Positions 26,936-38,059 of a DNA stretch of 64,000 bases are shown here, in pieces (position 1 is the first letter of the stretch; each line of letters starts with the position of its first letter). A program made the position numbers and the translations under genes. Under the pieces are notes generated by a model that saw only the letters and a list, made by a program, of their open reading frames with translations, was not told where the DNA came from and did not search any database. Source of the DNA: Pelecanus crispus (Eukaryota > Chordata > Aves > Pelecaniformes > Pelecanidae); the NCBI RefSeq assembly GCF_030463565.1, contig NC_134643.1, positions 40,772,221 to 40,836,220 of the forward strand, read 5' to 3'.

Positions 26936-29290
26936 CGAAGATGGGTGGGCTCCCATGTGGAACAGGCAGTGTTCACCTCCAAAGGAGCAGGGAGCTCTAC
27001 GGAGTTACTGTATTTCAGAATGGTTAAACTGATGCTTAAAACTGATTTCTAAAGCTCGCTGGTATCCCCTTTCCCTATTTAGCCATCTAATTCTTTTTAG
27101 CAGACGGGCAGCTACCCTCACCACCTCTTACAATCTGCAGACTGTGCTTCACTTAAAAAATACGTGGCTCTGCCTGGATTTGTTACAGCTCCACACTGGT
27201 GGGAGGGGATGAAAACAGGGACCATTCATCCCAAACAGAATCCTTATTCATGGGTCAAGCTGTAAGGGACTTGGGCTCCCACCTCAAAAAGTTAATTGGA
27301 GCCTATACATAATTAAAACTGCAGTTCTCACTTTCCTAAATCATTTAGCCTGGAATCTCAGCAAGATGTAGGTCCACAGCCCCCATTTTCTCAAAGACCC
27401 GTAGTGTAAGGGTAATGAAAATGGTGAACGGTGTAGAATGGCCAACAGAGCCCTGCAGAAGAAACTGTTGGAAATAATATCTAAATTGTGTGGTGGGTTC
27501 TTTTTTAAATACATAAGGTACTTCAAATGAAAAGGATCAGATAAGGCCAAGGTTTTATTAGCAGCTATAAAACCAGATGAGAGTGATTAGCCTCTTTCTC
27601 TACAAGAAAAGCTGTATTTTGAGCTTCTCTGTGTAAGTATAAATTCTCCATAATGATTAAAGGTATCTGCTGGCTGGCTTCCATCTCAGCTGGAGTCCAG
27701 GAAAATTTTCTTGGTGTTTCTTTCACAGTGGTAGCAGTATGATACTTGAGAAAAATAACTTTTTTTTCTGTCATGTGGGATCCCTACTGTGCCCTCCTAA
27801 TTTTAAGTTATGCCCCGACTGTTCCATTCCGTTATTTATAATAAAAAAAAATTATGCCTTTTACTCAAAATTAATTTAGAAATAAACCTCTTAACCTCTG
27901 TGTTATCACCTCCTTAAGCATTTTTTTGGTTGTAATTACAGCAATAACTAGCTCAGATTTTTAACTGTGAGGGGCTTGGGTGAATTACTAAAGAAGAAGG
28001 GAAGGCTTCTAAAAATTCAAGCCTTTATTTAGAAAACTGTCAAGTTGCCAAAACCAAAAAAGCATTACCACCAAATTAAATTAATAGTCTGTTAAAACCA
28101 TCGGGGCTAGCAAGAGGGACAGCGGTATAGTGTTCATTGCTGGAGCCAGGTTTGTGCTACCTCCAGCTGCGCCTGATCCTTGGAGCAGGCGGCCCCTTCC
28201 TCTGCTCAGGTTCGTCCTTTCCAGGACTGGAAGAAATTAGAGGGAAGTCTTACATGGCACATGTGCAAGGTCAGCTCCTGTGACTTCGTATGTAATGCCC
28301 TGACAAAGAATAAAAATGTTCCCACCTCTTTTTAACTTGAAAAAAAAAAATTGGCAAATTTAAAACCACAATTCTGGAATTAAATCTTGGATTGACCTAA
28401 CCTGGGTAAGGATGCTGAGGCACCTGGTAATTTTGGTAACCTCCAGTTTCAAGTTGGAGGCTGTTCTTTATGGAATATGCCAGTATCCGTCTGCCGTCTG
28501 AGGGAGCTGTGGAACGCAAAGGCAGCCGGCAAGTGAAGGACTCGGCTCTGTGAGGAGCAGCCAGCTGCCTGTACACGGCTCATTTCTTTCACAACAGCGG
28601 CATATGAGAACACTTCACCTCAACTGCACGCTTGGGTGGAGGCTGGGCTCAACAGTTACGTCACAGTGGCAGGTCACGTGCAGCAGCCCCCCCCAAAATA
28701 GGTTGGCAGCAGCAGGTTCAGTACCTGTGCTCTTTAGGGCACTCCCAGCCCTTTGCTATAGGCAGGAACCTGGGTAATGCGGTCTAGTTCAAACAATCTC
28801 ATCCATTTCCAGTCCATCTTGTTGCACAGATTTTTTTCATTCCACTTTTGTTCCTACAAAGATTTTCCCCCGTAGCTGGCCGTATGCCACAACCAGCTCG
28901 TGACTCTGAAAGCGACTGCTTTGAAGACTGCCCCATTTGAGGTGATTTCCTTTATTTCAGTAGGTGCAGAGCATGTGTTCAGTGCCAGTTTCTCCAGTTC
29001 TGCCGCTTTTCTTTTTTTTTTTTTTTTTTTTTTAAAATGTGCTTCCACGTTGGTAACAACATTCAAGCCTGTGAACTTTCAGACAATGAATCCATTAATC
29101 TCTTGATGATCAAATCTTTGTATGAGGTTTAAAAGAAGAAAAAAAAAAAGGAACTTCTTTTTCATTCTCCCACATCAGTCTTCTCTACGACAAGTCGTGT
29201 CCAACATGGCATTAAAGGTAAGAGGGATTGTGAGTGGGGTGGGTGGCTTTTAGCCCTGCATACTTCATTGCAAAGCCACAGGAGAAGGTG
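26936..29290. other. Intergenic, no gene recognised
   Basis: No coding exon, RNA gene or clear repeat found. A long T-tract lies near 29010-29032 and poly-A tracts near 27840 and 28340. Confidence 0.55.
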
Positions 29291-29294
29291 AAGT

Positions 29295-30100
29295 AACAAC
29301 ACAGGACTGGAAAAGATCACCTGGGATATGAAGTTCAGTCCCTCCTGGGGCAGCCAACCGCATCTTATAACCCCTTCTGAGACTCATCTGAAGACCAGAT
29401 AGTGTCTGCTGGGGGTTTTTGCTCCTGCTGTTCCCCTGCTCCAGTGGTTACGAACCTTCTAAGTTGCTGCCTGAATTTCTTCTTGGCCAGATTATATTCA
29501 CTTGATCTTGTGCTGATCCTGTTCTCTATATATTTATTTCCCTTCCCGTTGTACTTAACCCCTTAAGACATTTACAACAACTAGTTAATGCTTCCTCTGC
29601 TTTTATTTTGGTAAATTTTTTTAAAGAAGCTCTTCCCTTCTTTAGGACAGACCGTGTTACACCCACTTGCCCCATTCTTACATATTTGCCTTTCAGTTTG
29701 TTCTTCCTATAATGGGAGAGGATATACATTCCTCTTAACAGAAACATGCACGCTATTCCAGATGGGGTCTTAGCAGGGTTTGTGTGGTGGCACTAGCATT
29801 TAGTCCACCTACTGAAATTACCTTTCCTGCTGCAGCCTTCTGTCATCACCTGGGTATGTACTCTTGTCAGATATTTACAGTAGATAGCTTTTTGTCTCAG
29901 CAGAGCCCTTAGGTGCTTTGATGCTTTTAAATTCTGTTCTGTTCCTACTACACCATTTTCTAGATCATTCACTTGTTCCTAGATGAAATCCTTGTTGTCC
30001 TCTGTTCCTTCTAAGTTTGTGTCTTCAACGAATACTAACCTATTTTTACATTGCCTTTAGCAGCCATTTAATTCTTCAATCTCTTTTCTTCTCTCTTCTT
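29295..30100 (-). mobile_element. Probable ancient CR1-type LINE relic
   Basis: The segment from ggactggaaaagatcacctg (29303) onward, with gtccctcctggggcagcc and later ctattccagatggggtc (about 29754), resembles the 3' region of old CR1 families read on the minus strand. Divergence is high and limits are approximate; it could be two pieces. Confidence 0.45.
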
Positions 30101-30303
30101 TTCTTCAATCCCTTCTCTCCCACTGGAACTGGAGTTGCTGCAATTTTGCAATGAAAGATGTCTGGCTGAAAGCCACCTGCCACTCACTATTCCTCCCAAG
30201 TCATCTTACTGTTTGCAGTGATCCCTAAAATACTAGAGGAACATCCTTGTCACAGAGTTTGTGCTTTTTATTGCTCCTGCTGTGTTCCTTTAAGCCACGA
30301 CAA

Positions 30304-30639
30304 TGTATTATTTCAACCACAGCTGGCAACTAAGCCCCACCCAGCTGCTCGCTTACTCCCCCCCAGGGTGGGATGAGGGAGAGAATCAGAAGAGTAAAAG
30401 TGAGGGAACTCGTGGGTTGGGATAAGGACAGTTTAATAGGTAAAGCAAAAGCCATGCAAGCAAGCAAAGCAAAATAAGGAGTTCATTCGCTGCTTCCCAT
30501 CGGCAGGCAGGTGTTCAGCCATCTCCAGGAAAGCAGGGCTCCATCACGCAGAACGGTGACTTGGGAAGACAAACGCCATCGCTCTGAACGTCCCCCTCTT
30601 CCTCCTCCTTCCCCCAGCTTTATATGCTAAAACCAGCAC
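30304..30639 (-). mobile_element. Solo LTR of an avian endogenous retrovirus, internally deleted
   Basis: Related to the LTRs at 32903 and 47890 but of another subfamily (agctggcaactaagcccc at the 3' end, aagccatgcaagcaagcaaa inside). After the TATA-like tatatgct at 30621 the sequence jumps directly to aaaaccagcac, the reverse complement of the LTR start, so roughly the U3 half is missing. No internal retroviral genes are attached. Confidence 0.75.
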
Positions 30640-32902
30640 GCTCTGGTTTTATAGACATATAGACACTAATAAGTTTTGCTGGGGTTTCCAGCTTGTCTTT
30701 GTCCTTCACAAAGTTTATTTAAAATCTCATACTTCTTTATAATCACAGCAAACTGTTCCATTGTCCATCATGTGACAAGTCAGTCTTTCCTGCTTCCGTC
30801 TTTTCAGTCACCGAGTGAGATGTGAAATCACCAGAAAACCAGTGGAGTTTGGGGCAGGCTGAAATTAAGTGAGAGACAGATGAAGCGGTTGTCTAGCTCA
30901 ACAGAACTAAGAAATAATAAAGCTGCAGCAGACGGTGTTGTGGGATTTATATAGGCACACTCCGAGTAGTTTGCCAAAGCCACTCCACAGTGCTTCACTT
31001 GTAAAATCAGTCATAGCTAACCTTCCCCGTGAATTGCATGCAGAATTTGTTACGGCATTTCCTGCTGTGTTACTACAGCAAAATGATAAAATAGGAGACA
31101 GCAGAGTAACACTTGCAGTAACTACTGGTTGCTCTAGGTGCTTTGCCATCTAAGCGATGATTGCGCTTGCATCTGCACACTCGAAATGAGGGGTGCTCTC
31201 CGCTGCTCGGTGGCACCGGTGGTGCTGTTTGGTCACTGTCCTGCCCGTTACTGTAACGTCACCCAGGAGTGCATCGGCTCATCCAAAGAATATGCCCAAG
31301 CTAAAGCAAAGCTGCTTGTTTCTGTACATCGTCAAGCCTTTGCTACTGGTCTGACTGATGCCTCCCAGATGCTTACATGTAGTTAATTACATCTTTATTT
31401 CCCTATGATTTGGAGTCTGAACTGCCAGATTCAAAGGGAACATATAGTTGGGAACTTATCCATTAGCTCCAAGGCCAGATCTTCCTCTAACGATTGTGCT
31501 TCTCGTGAGCTTTTCTCTGTGTGTGAGTGTAGAATTGCCTTTGCTGTCTCCTCTCTTTTGTGCACTCAGGACCATTTTCAATACCAGAGAAAAAGAGGAG
31601 CCCTCTTCTCAGCACAGGGGGAGTTGCAACACCTACAAAATAAAGGACACGGTCCCCCAAGTTCGTAGCCTCAGGGTCTGAAAGATGGTCAGAAACTGTG
31701 TATACAGTTTCTTTAAATGCAGCTGTTGAAAAAGGTGTTCCTGGCCAAGATACTACTAGTTAGTATTCTCATGGTAGGAGAGTGTTAGAGTGACTGGGTG
31801 AGTGACAATAAATGAAGGTCGTTTCTCCTCTTCTGCTTTCCTTCCTGCTCCCCAAAGGAATGAAGGAGAAAGCAGCATCTTCCATTCCATCGTTATTACG
31901 AAGGCTGGAAAATACTCTTCAGCTCCAGCCACAGGAGTGTCTCAAAGCATCTGTGGCTGGTGAATGCACTCACTTAACCGTGACAAAAGCATTTTTTGAA
32001 TAACACGTTCTGGGTTTATAGAATCAACCTGAGCTGGAAGTAAAACTAACACTTTCAAGTTTTACTTCCTTTGGGGTGCCTTGGGGTTATTTTCCAGCTC
32101 AAAAGGTGAAGTGGAGCAACTATACAGAAGACCTAGAAACGCAGCTAGTTCCCAGATGACTGTAGCTGGAGATAATTTGGGGGGTGAATTGGCCCATAAA
32201 TATTGTACTTTTCAGTCAATACTTTGGTGAATAATTTTGGTTCAGCTTTCTGAGCTTTCACTGAAAGACAGACAAAACCTCCCTTTGTACGCCCCCAAAA
32301 AACCTGTCGCTTCCTGAGGAATATCATAAAATAATTACAAATGTGAATCAAAGCAGTATTGTTTTCCAGAATTTCCCTGCAACCTGGAACAACAGTTCTG
32401 AGAGGCACAATGCTGAAGTTGTAACATGGTATTTAAAATGTCAGTATTGCTAATTACTTCAAATGCTCATTATTTTAGCGAAATTCGCAGCCAGCGTGCT
32501 TCCCCTGCATTCTCACGCTGTGAATGTTTATGCTACCGAAAATGCCTACAGCCAGACCTTCAGTTCCTCCCCTGACAACTCTTAGGGCAGTTGTGATGAG
32601 CAGGACAGACCTTTCTTAAGGGTGACCTTTCATGAAGGAAAATTTTACTTTTCATTAAATGGAGAAAAAATTGAGAGAATAGAGATGTATTCCATTTTCC
32701 CCAATAGCAAAGATAACTGAATTTAAAGAGTAGCTACAAAAGTAGAAATTAATAAATACCTGGGCTCGTTTCTACAGTAAGAGAGCGCAGGAGCTCTAAA
32801 TCTATACGAACGTGCCATTTTTAAAACAACTCTACAAGTATGATCCTTTATTGCCATTCCTCTCCTCCAAAACTGTGCAGCCTGTGGTTGGTGTAAGGTG
32901 GC
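30640..32902. other. Intergenic, no gene recognised
   Basis: No exon or repeat clearly recognised. Small open frames (30907-31149, 31138-31386, 31405-31668) lack family motifs. Confidence 0.5.
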
Positions 32903-33444
32903 TGTCGTGGTTTAGCCCCAGCCAGCAACTAAGCACCATGCAGCCGCTCCCTCACTCCCCCTGCCCCGATGGGATGGGGGAGAGAATCGGAGGAGTAGGA
33001 GTAAGAAAACTCCTGGGTTGAGATAAGAACAGTTTAATAATTGAAATAAAGTAAAATAGTAATGATAGTAATAATAATATATGAAGCAAGTGATGCACAA
33101 TGCAATTGCTCACCACCCGCTGACCAATACCCAGACAGCTCCCGAGCAGCGATCGCTGCTCCCTGGCCAACTCCCCCCAGTTTCTATACTGAGCATGACA
33201 TCATATGGTATGGAATAGCCCCTTGGGCAGTTTGGATCAGCTGTCCTGGCTGTGCCCCCTCCCAGCTTCTTGTGCACCTGGCAGAGCATGGGAAGCTGAA
33301 AAGTCCTTGACTAGCATAAGCAGTACTTAGCAACAACTAAAACATCAGTGTGTTATCAACATTCTTCTCCTACTAAATCCAAACCACAGCACTGTGCCTG
33401 CTACTAGGAAGAAAATTAACTCTATCCCAGCCAAAACCAGGACA
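32903..33444 (-). mobile_element. Solo LTR, ERVL-type, with perfect 5-bp target duplication
   Basis: 542 bases bounded by TGTCGTGG and CCAGGACA (TG...CA ends). The 5-bp duplication GTGGC lies at 32898-32902 and 33445-33449. Sense strand is minus: on it there is a TATA-like tatagaaactgggggg and a poly(A) signal ATTAAA followed by ctgttcttatctcaaccc. A 5-bp duplication fits ERVL-class integration. No gag, pol or env remains, so it arose by recombination between two LTRs. It lies about 3 kb upstream of the lysozyme relic. Confidence 0.93.
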
Positions 33445-33449
33445 GTGGC

Positions 33450-34080
33450 TGATGGCCACTCCTGTAGCTACTGTGCTTTGAGCCTGTTGCCACTGCAATG
33501 GCAACAGTCCCCAGGGTTTGCTCCTGGGGAGCGTACCGCTGCAGGCTGCTGTCACCAGTCCCGCCTCACCCCTTTCCTCACCCGTAGCCGGAGTGTTCCT
33601 GCCGGTGCGTTGGGCAGCTGTCCTGGAAGCCTCTTCCCAGCTCAGCTCGGAGCAGGGAGGAACAGTCCTGGAGAAGGAGCGTGGAGCCCTGCCCACCGTC
33701 GGTGCTCGATGAGCCACCACCGAGAGCCTCCTGGTGCTGGAGACCCCCCTCCCTCTCCTGGCCGCAGGCACGGGCTGGGGGATGTCCAGCCCTGTGAAGA
33801 AGCAAGGGGAATTGCAGTTCCCCACAAAATACCAACAAGGAAGGGGTCAGCGGGCAGATTAGAGGACAACACCTGCAAGGCTACTGCCTTCCACTGCAGT
33901 GCTGTGGGCAAGGCAGGGTAAGAGCTTGTGGGTGGTTGTGAGGTGGAGGTAAAGGAACAAGGCCACGGGCCATGGAGGAGGTGCCGACGGTGGTAGTGGG
34001 CTGGCCCGGGGGGGGGGGGGGGGTGTAAAGGAGGTTTGGGATTTTGTTTCCTTTCAATTTAAGCGACAGGGTGATTGGAG
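33450..34080. other. GC-richer intergenic DNA, no gene recognised
   Basis: Overlapping frames of 150-175 residues on both strands (33373-33825, 33394-33921) span the LTR border and have no family motif; they reflect GC content. A run of 16 G lies at 34008-34023. Confidence 0.55.
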
Positions 34081-34081
34081 G

Positions 34082-34205
34082 GCGTCGCCCTGAAGAAGCT
34101 TCACAAGAAACATGTTTCTTGGACACCTTGCAGAACTCCCCATGCGTCGCCCTGAAGAAGCTTCACAAGAAACATGTTTCTTGGACACCTTGCAGAACTC
34201 CCCAT
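34082..34205. repeat. Perfect two-copy tandem duplication, 62-bp unit, with palindrome
   Basis: Units 34082-34143 and 34144-34205 are identical. Each holds an 18-bp perfect palindrome CAAGAAACATGTTTCTTG (34104-34121 and 34166-34183) and a smaller one GAAGCTTC. The core AAACATGTTT fits the p53 half-site consensus RRRCWWGYYY. No protein or RNA role is evident. Confidence 0.95.
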
Positions 34206-34393
34206 GACACCTCGCTGTTTTGGCAGACTTCAGTATCGGTTCAAAGAGGAATCAGGTTCCTGCTTATTCGCCTTCGTAATGGGCAAGGTGCTTCCCCCGC
34301 TCCTGCTGTGGGCTGCAGTTTAAAGGCTTCATTCCCGTACATGGCCATAACCCATGAGGAGCGAAGCAATCTCCGATCACACAGGTTTGCAGG

Positions 34394-34650
34394 TTGACAG
34401 GACAAGAGGCAACGGGCACAAACTGAAACACAGGAGGTTCCCTCTGACCACCAGGAAACACTTTTTCACTGGGAGGGTGGCCGAGCACTGGCACAGGTTG
34501 CCCAGGGAGGTTGTGGAGTCCCCATCCTTGGAGACACCCAGAAGCCGTCTGGACACAGGCCGCCGGCTGTAGGTGGCCCTGCTTGCGCAGAGGGGTTGGA
34601 GCAGATGAACTCCAGAGGACCATTCCCACCTCAACCATCCTGCCATACCC
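34394..34650 (+). mobile_element. CR1 LINE 3' fragment
   Basis: Classic CR1 3' region: ggacaagaggcaacgggcac, aaacactttttcactgggag, gttgtggagtccccatcctt, aggtggccctgcttgcgcag. About 10-20 bases of the usual cctgggcaac segment are missing near 34558. It ends at cctcaaccatcctgccatac. Confidence 0.92.
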
Positions 34651-34654
34651 TGAA

Positions 34655-36374
34655 GTTCAAAGCATGGCTTCAGGTACCCCATGTGGCACTCAGCAGTAAA
34701 ACAAGCAGATCAGCCAGGGCTGGTACATCTGCAGCTAGCAGACCACCACTGGCAGGGGAATACGGCGGCAACGGTGAATATTTGTCTGACCAGCAGGCAG
34801 CCATGCATTTCTGACCTGGTATTTTGAAATACTAATTGTGGATTGCAAGATGCGAGTTTCTTAAGATTTTTGTTTCTTCCCTGTTGGTGTCAGCACAGGT
34901 CTAGTTATTAGACTCAACTTAAAAATAAGAGGATAAAAATACTGAGGCTAACAAATCTAAGTTTGAAGACTAAGGTTTCAGCTGCATTTATCATGAAGAC
35001 ATTGACACCTTTACTGGATAGCTATGGTATTTAGGTGTCTCTTTATCTAATTACTTATTGCCCTCAGCAGAGGTGAGATAAGAACCCAGGTCTCCCAGGC
35101 TACTTGATTGTCTATGAGGCAATATTAATCCTCAAAAAAGAGAAAAAAAGTGCAATTGACAGTTGTTAAAGTGAACTGGCTGATATCATGATGCAGCTGG
35201 TACCGTCGAGGGGCTTAGCGTGGAAGATGGAGTCTAGGGGCAATGTTAGACGCTGCTGTTCTCTAACAGAGCTGCAATTTGAAGTGGGACTTCACTGAAA
35301 AGCTGATCTCTTAAAGAGGTTGCTGAACATGACAGAGACAATTTGCCAGCCCACCTATCAAAGTACCTGTAACTCCCCATGCAAAGCTGCCCCAAGAAAG
35401 CACCTTCCTTCTGAAATGAATTCAGCAGATCTGAATTTGAAAGTCTGGTAAAAAGTAACCAGCTTCAAATGTCATTAAAAAGCAGATCTGCTTGTGGTAG
35501 TTCAGCTTCCCTATGCCCACTGAAAAAAAAAAACCTGTACGAGCTGAACCTCAGGGCTCCAGATTAGCTGTAAACCCCGCTTCTCTGTATTAATTCTACT
35601 ATCAAAACATGAACAATATGTAGGTGCTGGTGGCTAGTGCAGGGAGCTTTTCATGCTTCACCGTTTGGGGAGATCTTAGACGAGGGCTGATTCATCACAG
35701 GAGTGAAGGAGTCTGGATGTGCTTCTTCCTCCCCCGTTAATCCTGCAGGATGCTCCATCTCGCTCGCTAGCGACTGGCTCCAGGGCCCCTGGTGCCCTGC
35801 ATAAACCCAGCATTGCTCCTGACGCCGCGTACGAACACGCAGCAAGCGGCATGCCGAGGTTGCTCACATGGATGCACAAACGCTGTATTGCCATACTTCA
35901 GCACTTGACTAGAAAAACCACCTTTGCAGAGCCAGAGGATAACGCAGTAATTATGCCAATTAAAACTTCTTTATCTCCTAAGGCTATTTTTGTGAGGTCG
36001 TTAATGGTGACAGATTTATGACGAGCAGTAACTGCAGTTAGAGCAGGACTTTGATAATAATTTCATAAATAATCCAAGTAGCAGAGTTTAGATAGCCACC
36101 TCCCTCTTTGGTAGGTATTGCAACAGAGTTTAAAGAAAATTCTTCTGGGATAATGTTACTCTGTCCTCCTATGGCCTTCCACATTGTATGGGAAATTTGA
36201 CAATTTTGGAGTGATGGTTGAAGTATCAGGAAATGCCCATGTACTGAAGAGGCTGCGTTTCTGGTTACTACAGAGCAGAGGAACCAAAAGGGGGTGGGAG
36301 AAGGTTAAGAGATGAGACAAGCGCAGGAGAGCCTGCGGTCTCGGTGTTGAGGTTGTGTGTGCTACTAGGGGAAC
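34655..36374. other. Upstream flank of the lysozyme relic, no gene recognised
   Basis: No exon or repeat recognised. No convincing TATA box lies in the 60 bases before the former lysozyme start, although functional lysozyme promoters normally have one. Confidence 0.5.
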
Positions 36375-36512
36375 ATCAAGTCTTGGCTAATCCTTGCATT
36401 TTGCCTCCTACCCCTGGCTGCCTCAGGGGAAGGTCTATGAAAGGTGTGCGCTGGCAGCAGCTGTGAAGTATCTTGGACTGAGTAACCTTTGGGGACACAG
36501 CCTGGGACTCTG
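36375..36512 (+). pseudogene. LYZ: LYZ pseudogene exon 1
   Basis: Open frame aligned to bird lysozyme from the former initiator (ATC at 36375-36377) to codon 28. Signal peptide hydrophobicity and the first Cys (YERC) are kept. The frame has no internal stop, so decay may be fairly recent or the exon short enough to escape. Confidence 0.88.
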
Positions 36513-37949
36513 CAAGTCTGCTCTTGTGACTTCCTGGGGGCATGTGGGGTGGGAATTTCCATTTAACAAGCTTTGTTAAAGTAAGCAGGTCCACGTGAAT
36601 GCCGGAGCTTAGAGGTTAAGATCCCATCGGGTTAGTCCATCTCTGCTGGCACAGACTGTGGGTATTTTCTACAGCTTTTCCCCTTACTGTCTCTTTCCCT
36701 GCCGCTCTTCCACAGTCTAATAGAGCTGTGGTTATCGGGAAGCTTTTCCGAGAAGCAGCCCATCTCATCATAACTCCCCAGTTCCTAACTGCGCTGCTTT
36801 CACTTGCTGCAGTTTCTTCCTCTGCCGGTCATCTGCCTGCGGTGGCTGGAGCGGGGCGGGCAGGTGAAGCCGTGGAGCAAGCGGGAGTGGGAGCGCAGAG
36901 CAAGACAGGCGGCTGGGCAGAGGCGCTGCTACGGGACCTAGAGACGAGGAGTAATCATAGAATCATGGGCAGTGGCAACAGACTATTCTTAAACCCGTTT
37001 CATACGGAGGGAAGCACTTATGGGCTCTGATCCCGGGTCTGGGCAGGAATCCATGCATTGGCCACGGGACGCTCACGTTTCCAATGAGAATCGGTCCCTG
37101 TCCTTCCTCCTCCTTGCTGCCCTGATGCAGACGCAGCGGCACGTCAACAGGACAGAACGGGGCAGGTAAGTCGTAAGGAGGGAAAGCCAAAGCCCTGAGC
37201 GTGGCCTCTCACCAAAACCTCTGCTCCTGCCCTGGTGAGCAGGTATTTGTGCAGCGAGAAGCTCCAGGGGAGCGCGCCTGGCAGCAGGAGCAAGGTGAGC
37301 AGGTCTGTCTGGATACGTTGCCAAAAGCACCCTCGGGGCCGTCTGTGAGAGCAGCTCTGCCTGCTGCGGCTGTCGACAGCTTCAAAGCGTGACAGGAGCC
37401 GCCGCTGCAGAGCACAGCTTGCCGGCACAGCCCACCCGCTAGTCCACGTCCCATGAGGTGCGTGTGCAGCTGGGCCACCCGCGCTCATGCGGGCAGGAGC
37501 CAGCAAAGAAACAAGGTTATCTTTGGCAGGAATTATTTCTTTGGCCATTCCCAGTGTCTGCATTTTCACCCTTAGGGCAGTAACAGTGGTGGGAGTGCCC
37601 CAACGCTGCACTGGTTTCCCAAGTTTCCTTACTTGCGCTTCATTTCTGTCCAGGTGAAGGCCAGCATTGATTAAATACGGTCAGAACCACTGCATAATTG
37701 GACGTGGTAGTATTTTCCCCTGTTGTTTTTGTAGAAATGTATGTTGGGCTTGATTTGTGCTTCTATATAGAGAGAGCAATGTCCAGAAGCATACTGGAAT
37801 TTATTTCCAAGAGTAGAAATCCCATGTTGGGTTTTCCAAGGACATTCTGAAGTTAAGACACGTTGCACGTGTTTTTCATATTTGGTTGGATTAAAGAATA
37901 AAAAGACTCCCTGCGTCATATGCATTCCTTATACAATCATCTTTTTGAT

Positions 37950-38051
37950 TTTTCTGTATCAGAATCACGGATCTTACAGACCAACAGCTGCTGGTGGTGC
38001 AGTGGTGGCAGGACCCAAGGGCCGAGTGCGTGTGTGATATCCCCTGCTTGG
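37950..38051 (+). pseudogene. LYZ: LYZ pseudogene exon 2, 3' half
   Basis: Homology begins around the former STDYG segment and is clear from ATC at 37971. Frame 1 gives ILQTNSCWWCSGGRTQG. The end of the exon continues in another frame as VCDIPCL. The donor is GGTGAGCTCAG. No acceptor with the expected upstream half is visible. Confidence 0.82.
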
Positions 38052-38059
38052 GTGAGCTC

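Larger units (their letters stand above)
36375..38051 (+). pseudogene. LYZ: Lysozyme C (LYZ) pseudogene at its canonical locus
   Basis: Relic of the secreted 1,4-beta-N-acetylmuramidase. Exon 1 (36375-36512) still encodes a signal-like SWLILAFCLLPLAASG and mature KVYERCALAAAVKYLGL with SNLWGHSLG, close to bird lysozyme. The codon at the start position is ATC, with an in-frame stop upstream, and the exon 1 donor reads TG/CAAGTC, lacking GT. Exon 2 remnant (about 37950-38051) encodes ILQTNSCWWCSGGRT then, after a net one-base loss between 38016 and 38035, CDIPC, with donor GTGAGC kept. The first half of exon 2, with catalytic Glu35, is unrecognisable, and the Asp52 region (STDYG) reads SVSES. 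Exons 3 and 4 were not found before YEATS4. Exon spacing near 1.5 kb resembles the chicken gene, so this is a decayed unprocessed copy. Confidence 0.88.

Noticed and set aside
33373..33921. Overlapping frames of 150-175 residues on both strands
   Set aside because: They include part of the solo LTR and GC-rich flank; no motif, no homology recognised.
36950..36966. Short catagaatcat motif like a CR1 3' terminus
   Set aside because: Only about 15 bases match and no CR1 body follows.
37144..37611. 155-residue minus-strand frame between lysozyme exons 1 and 2
   Set aside because: Lies in the former LYZ intron, GC-rich, with no family features.
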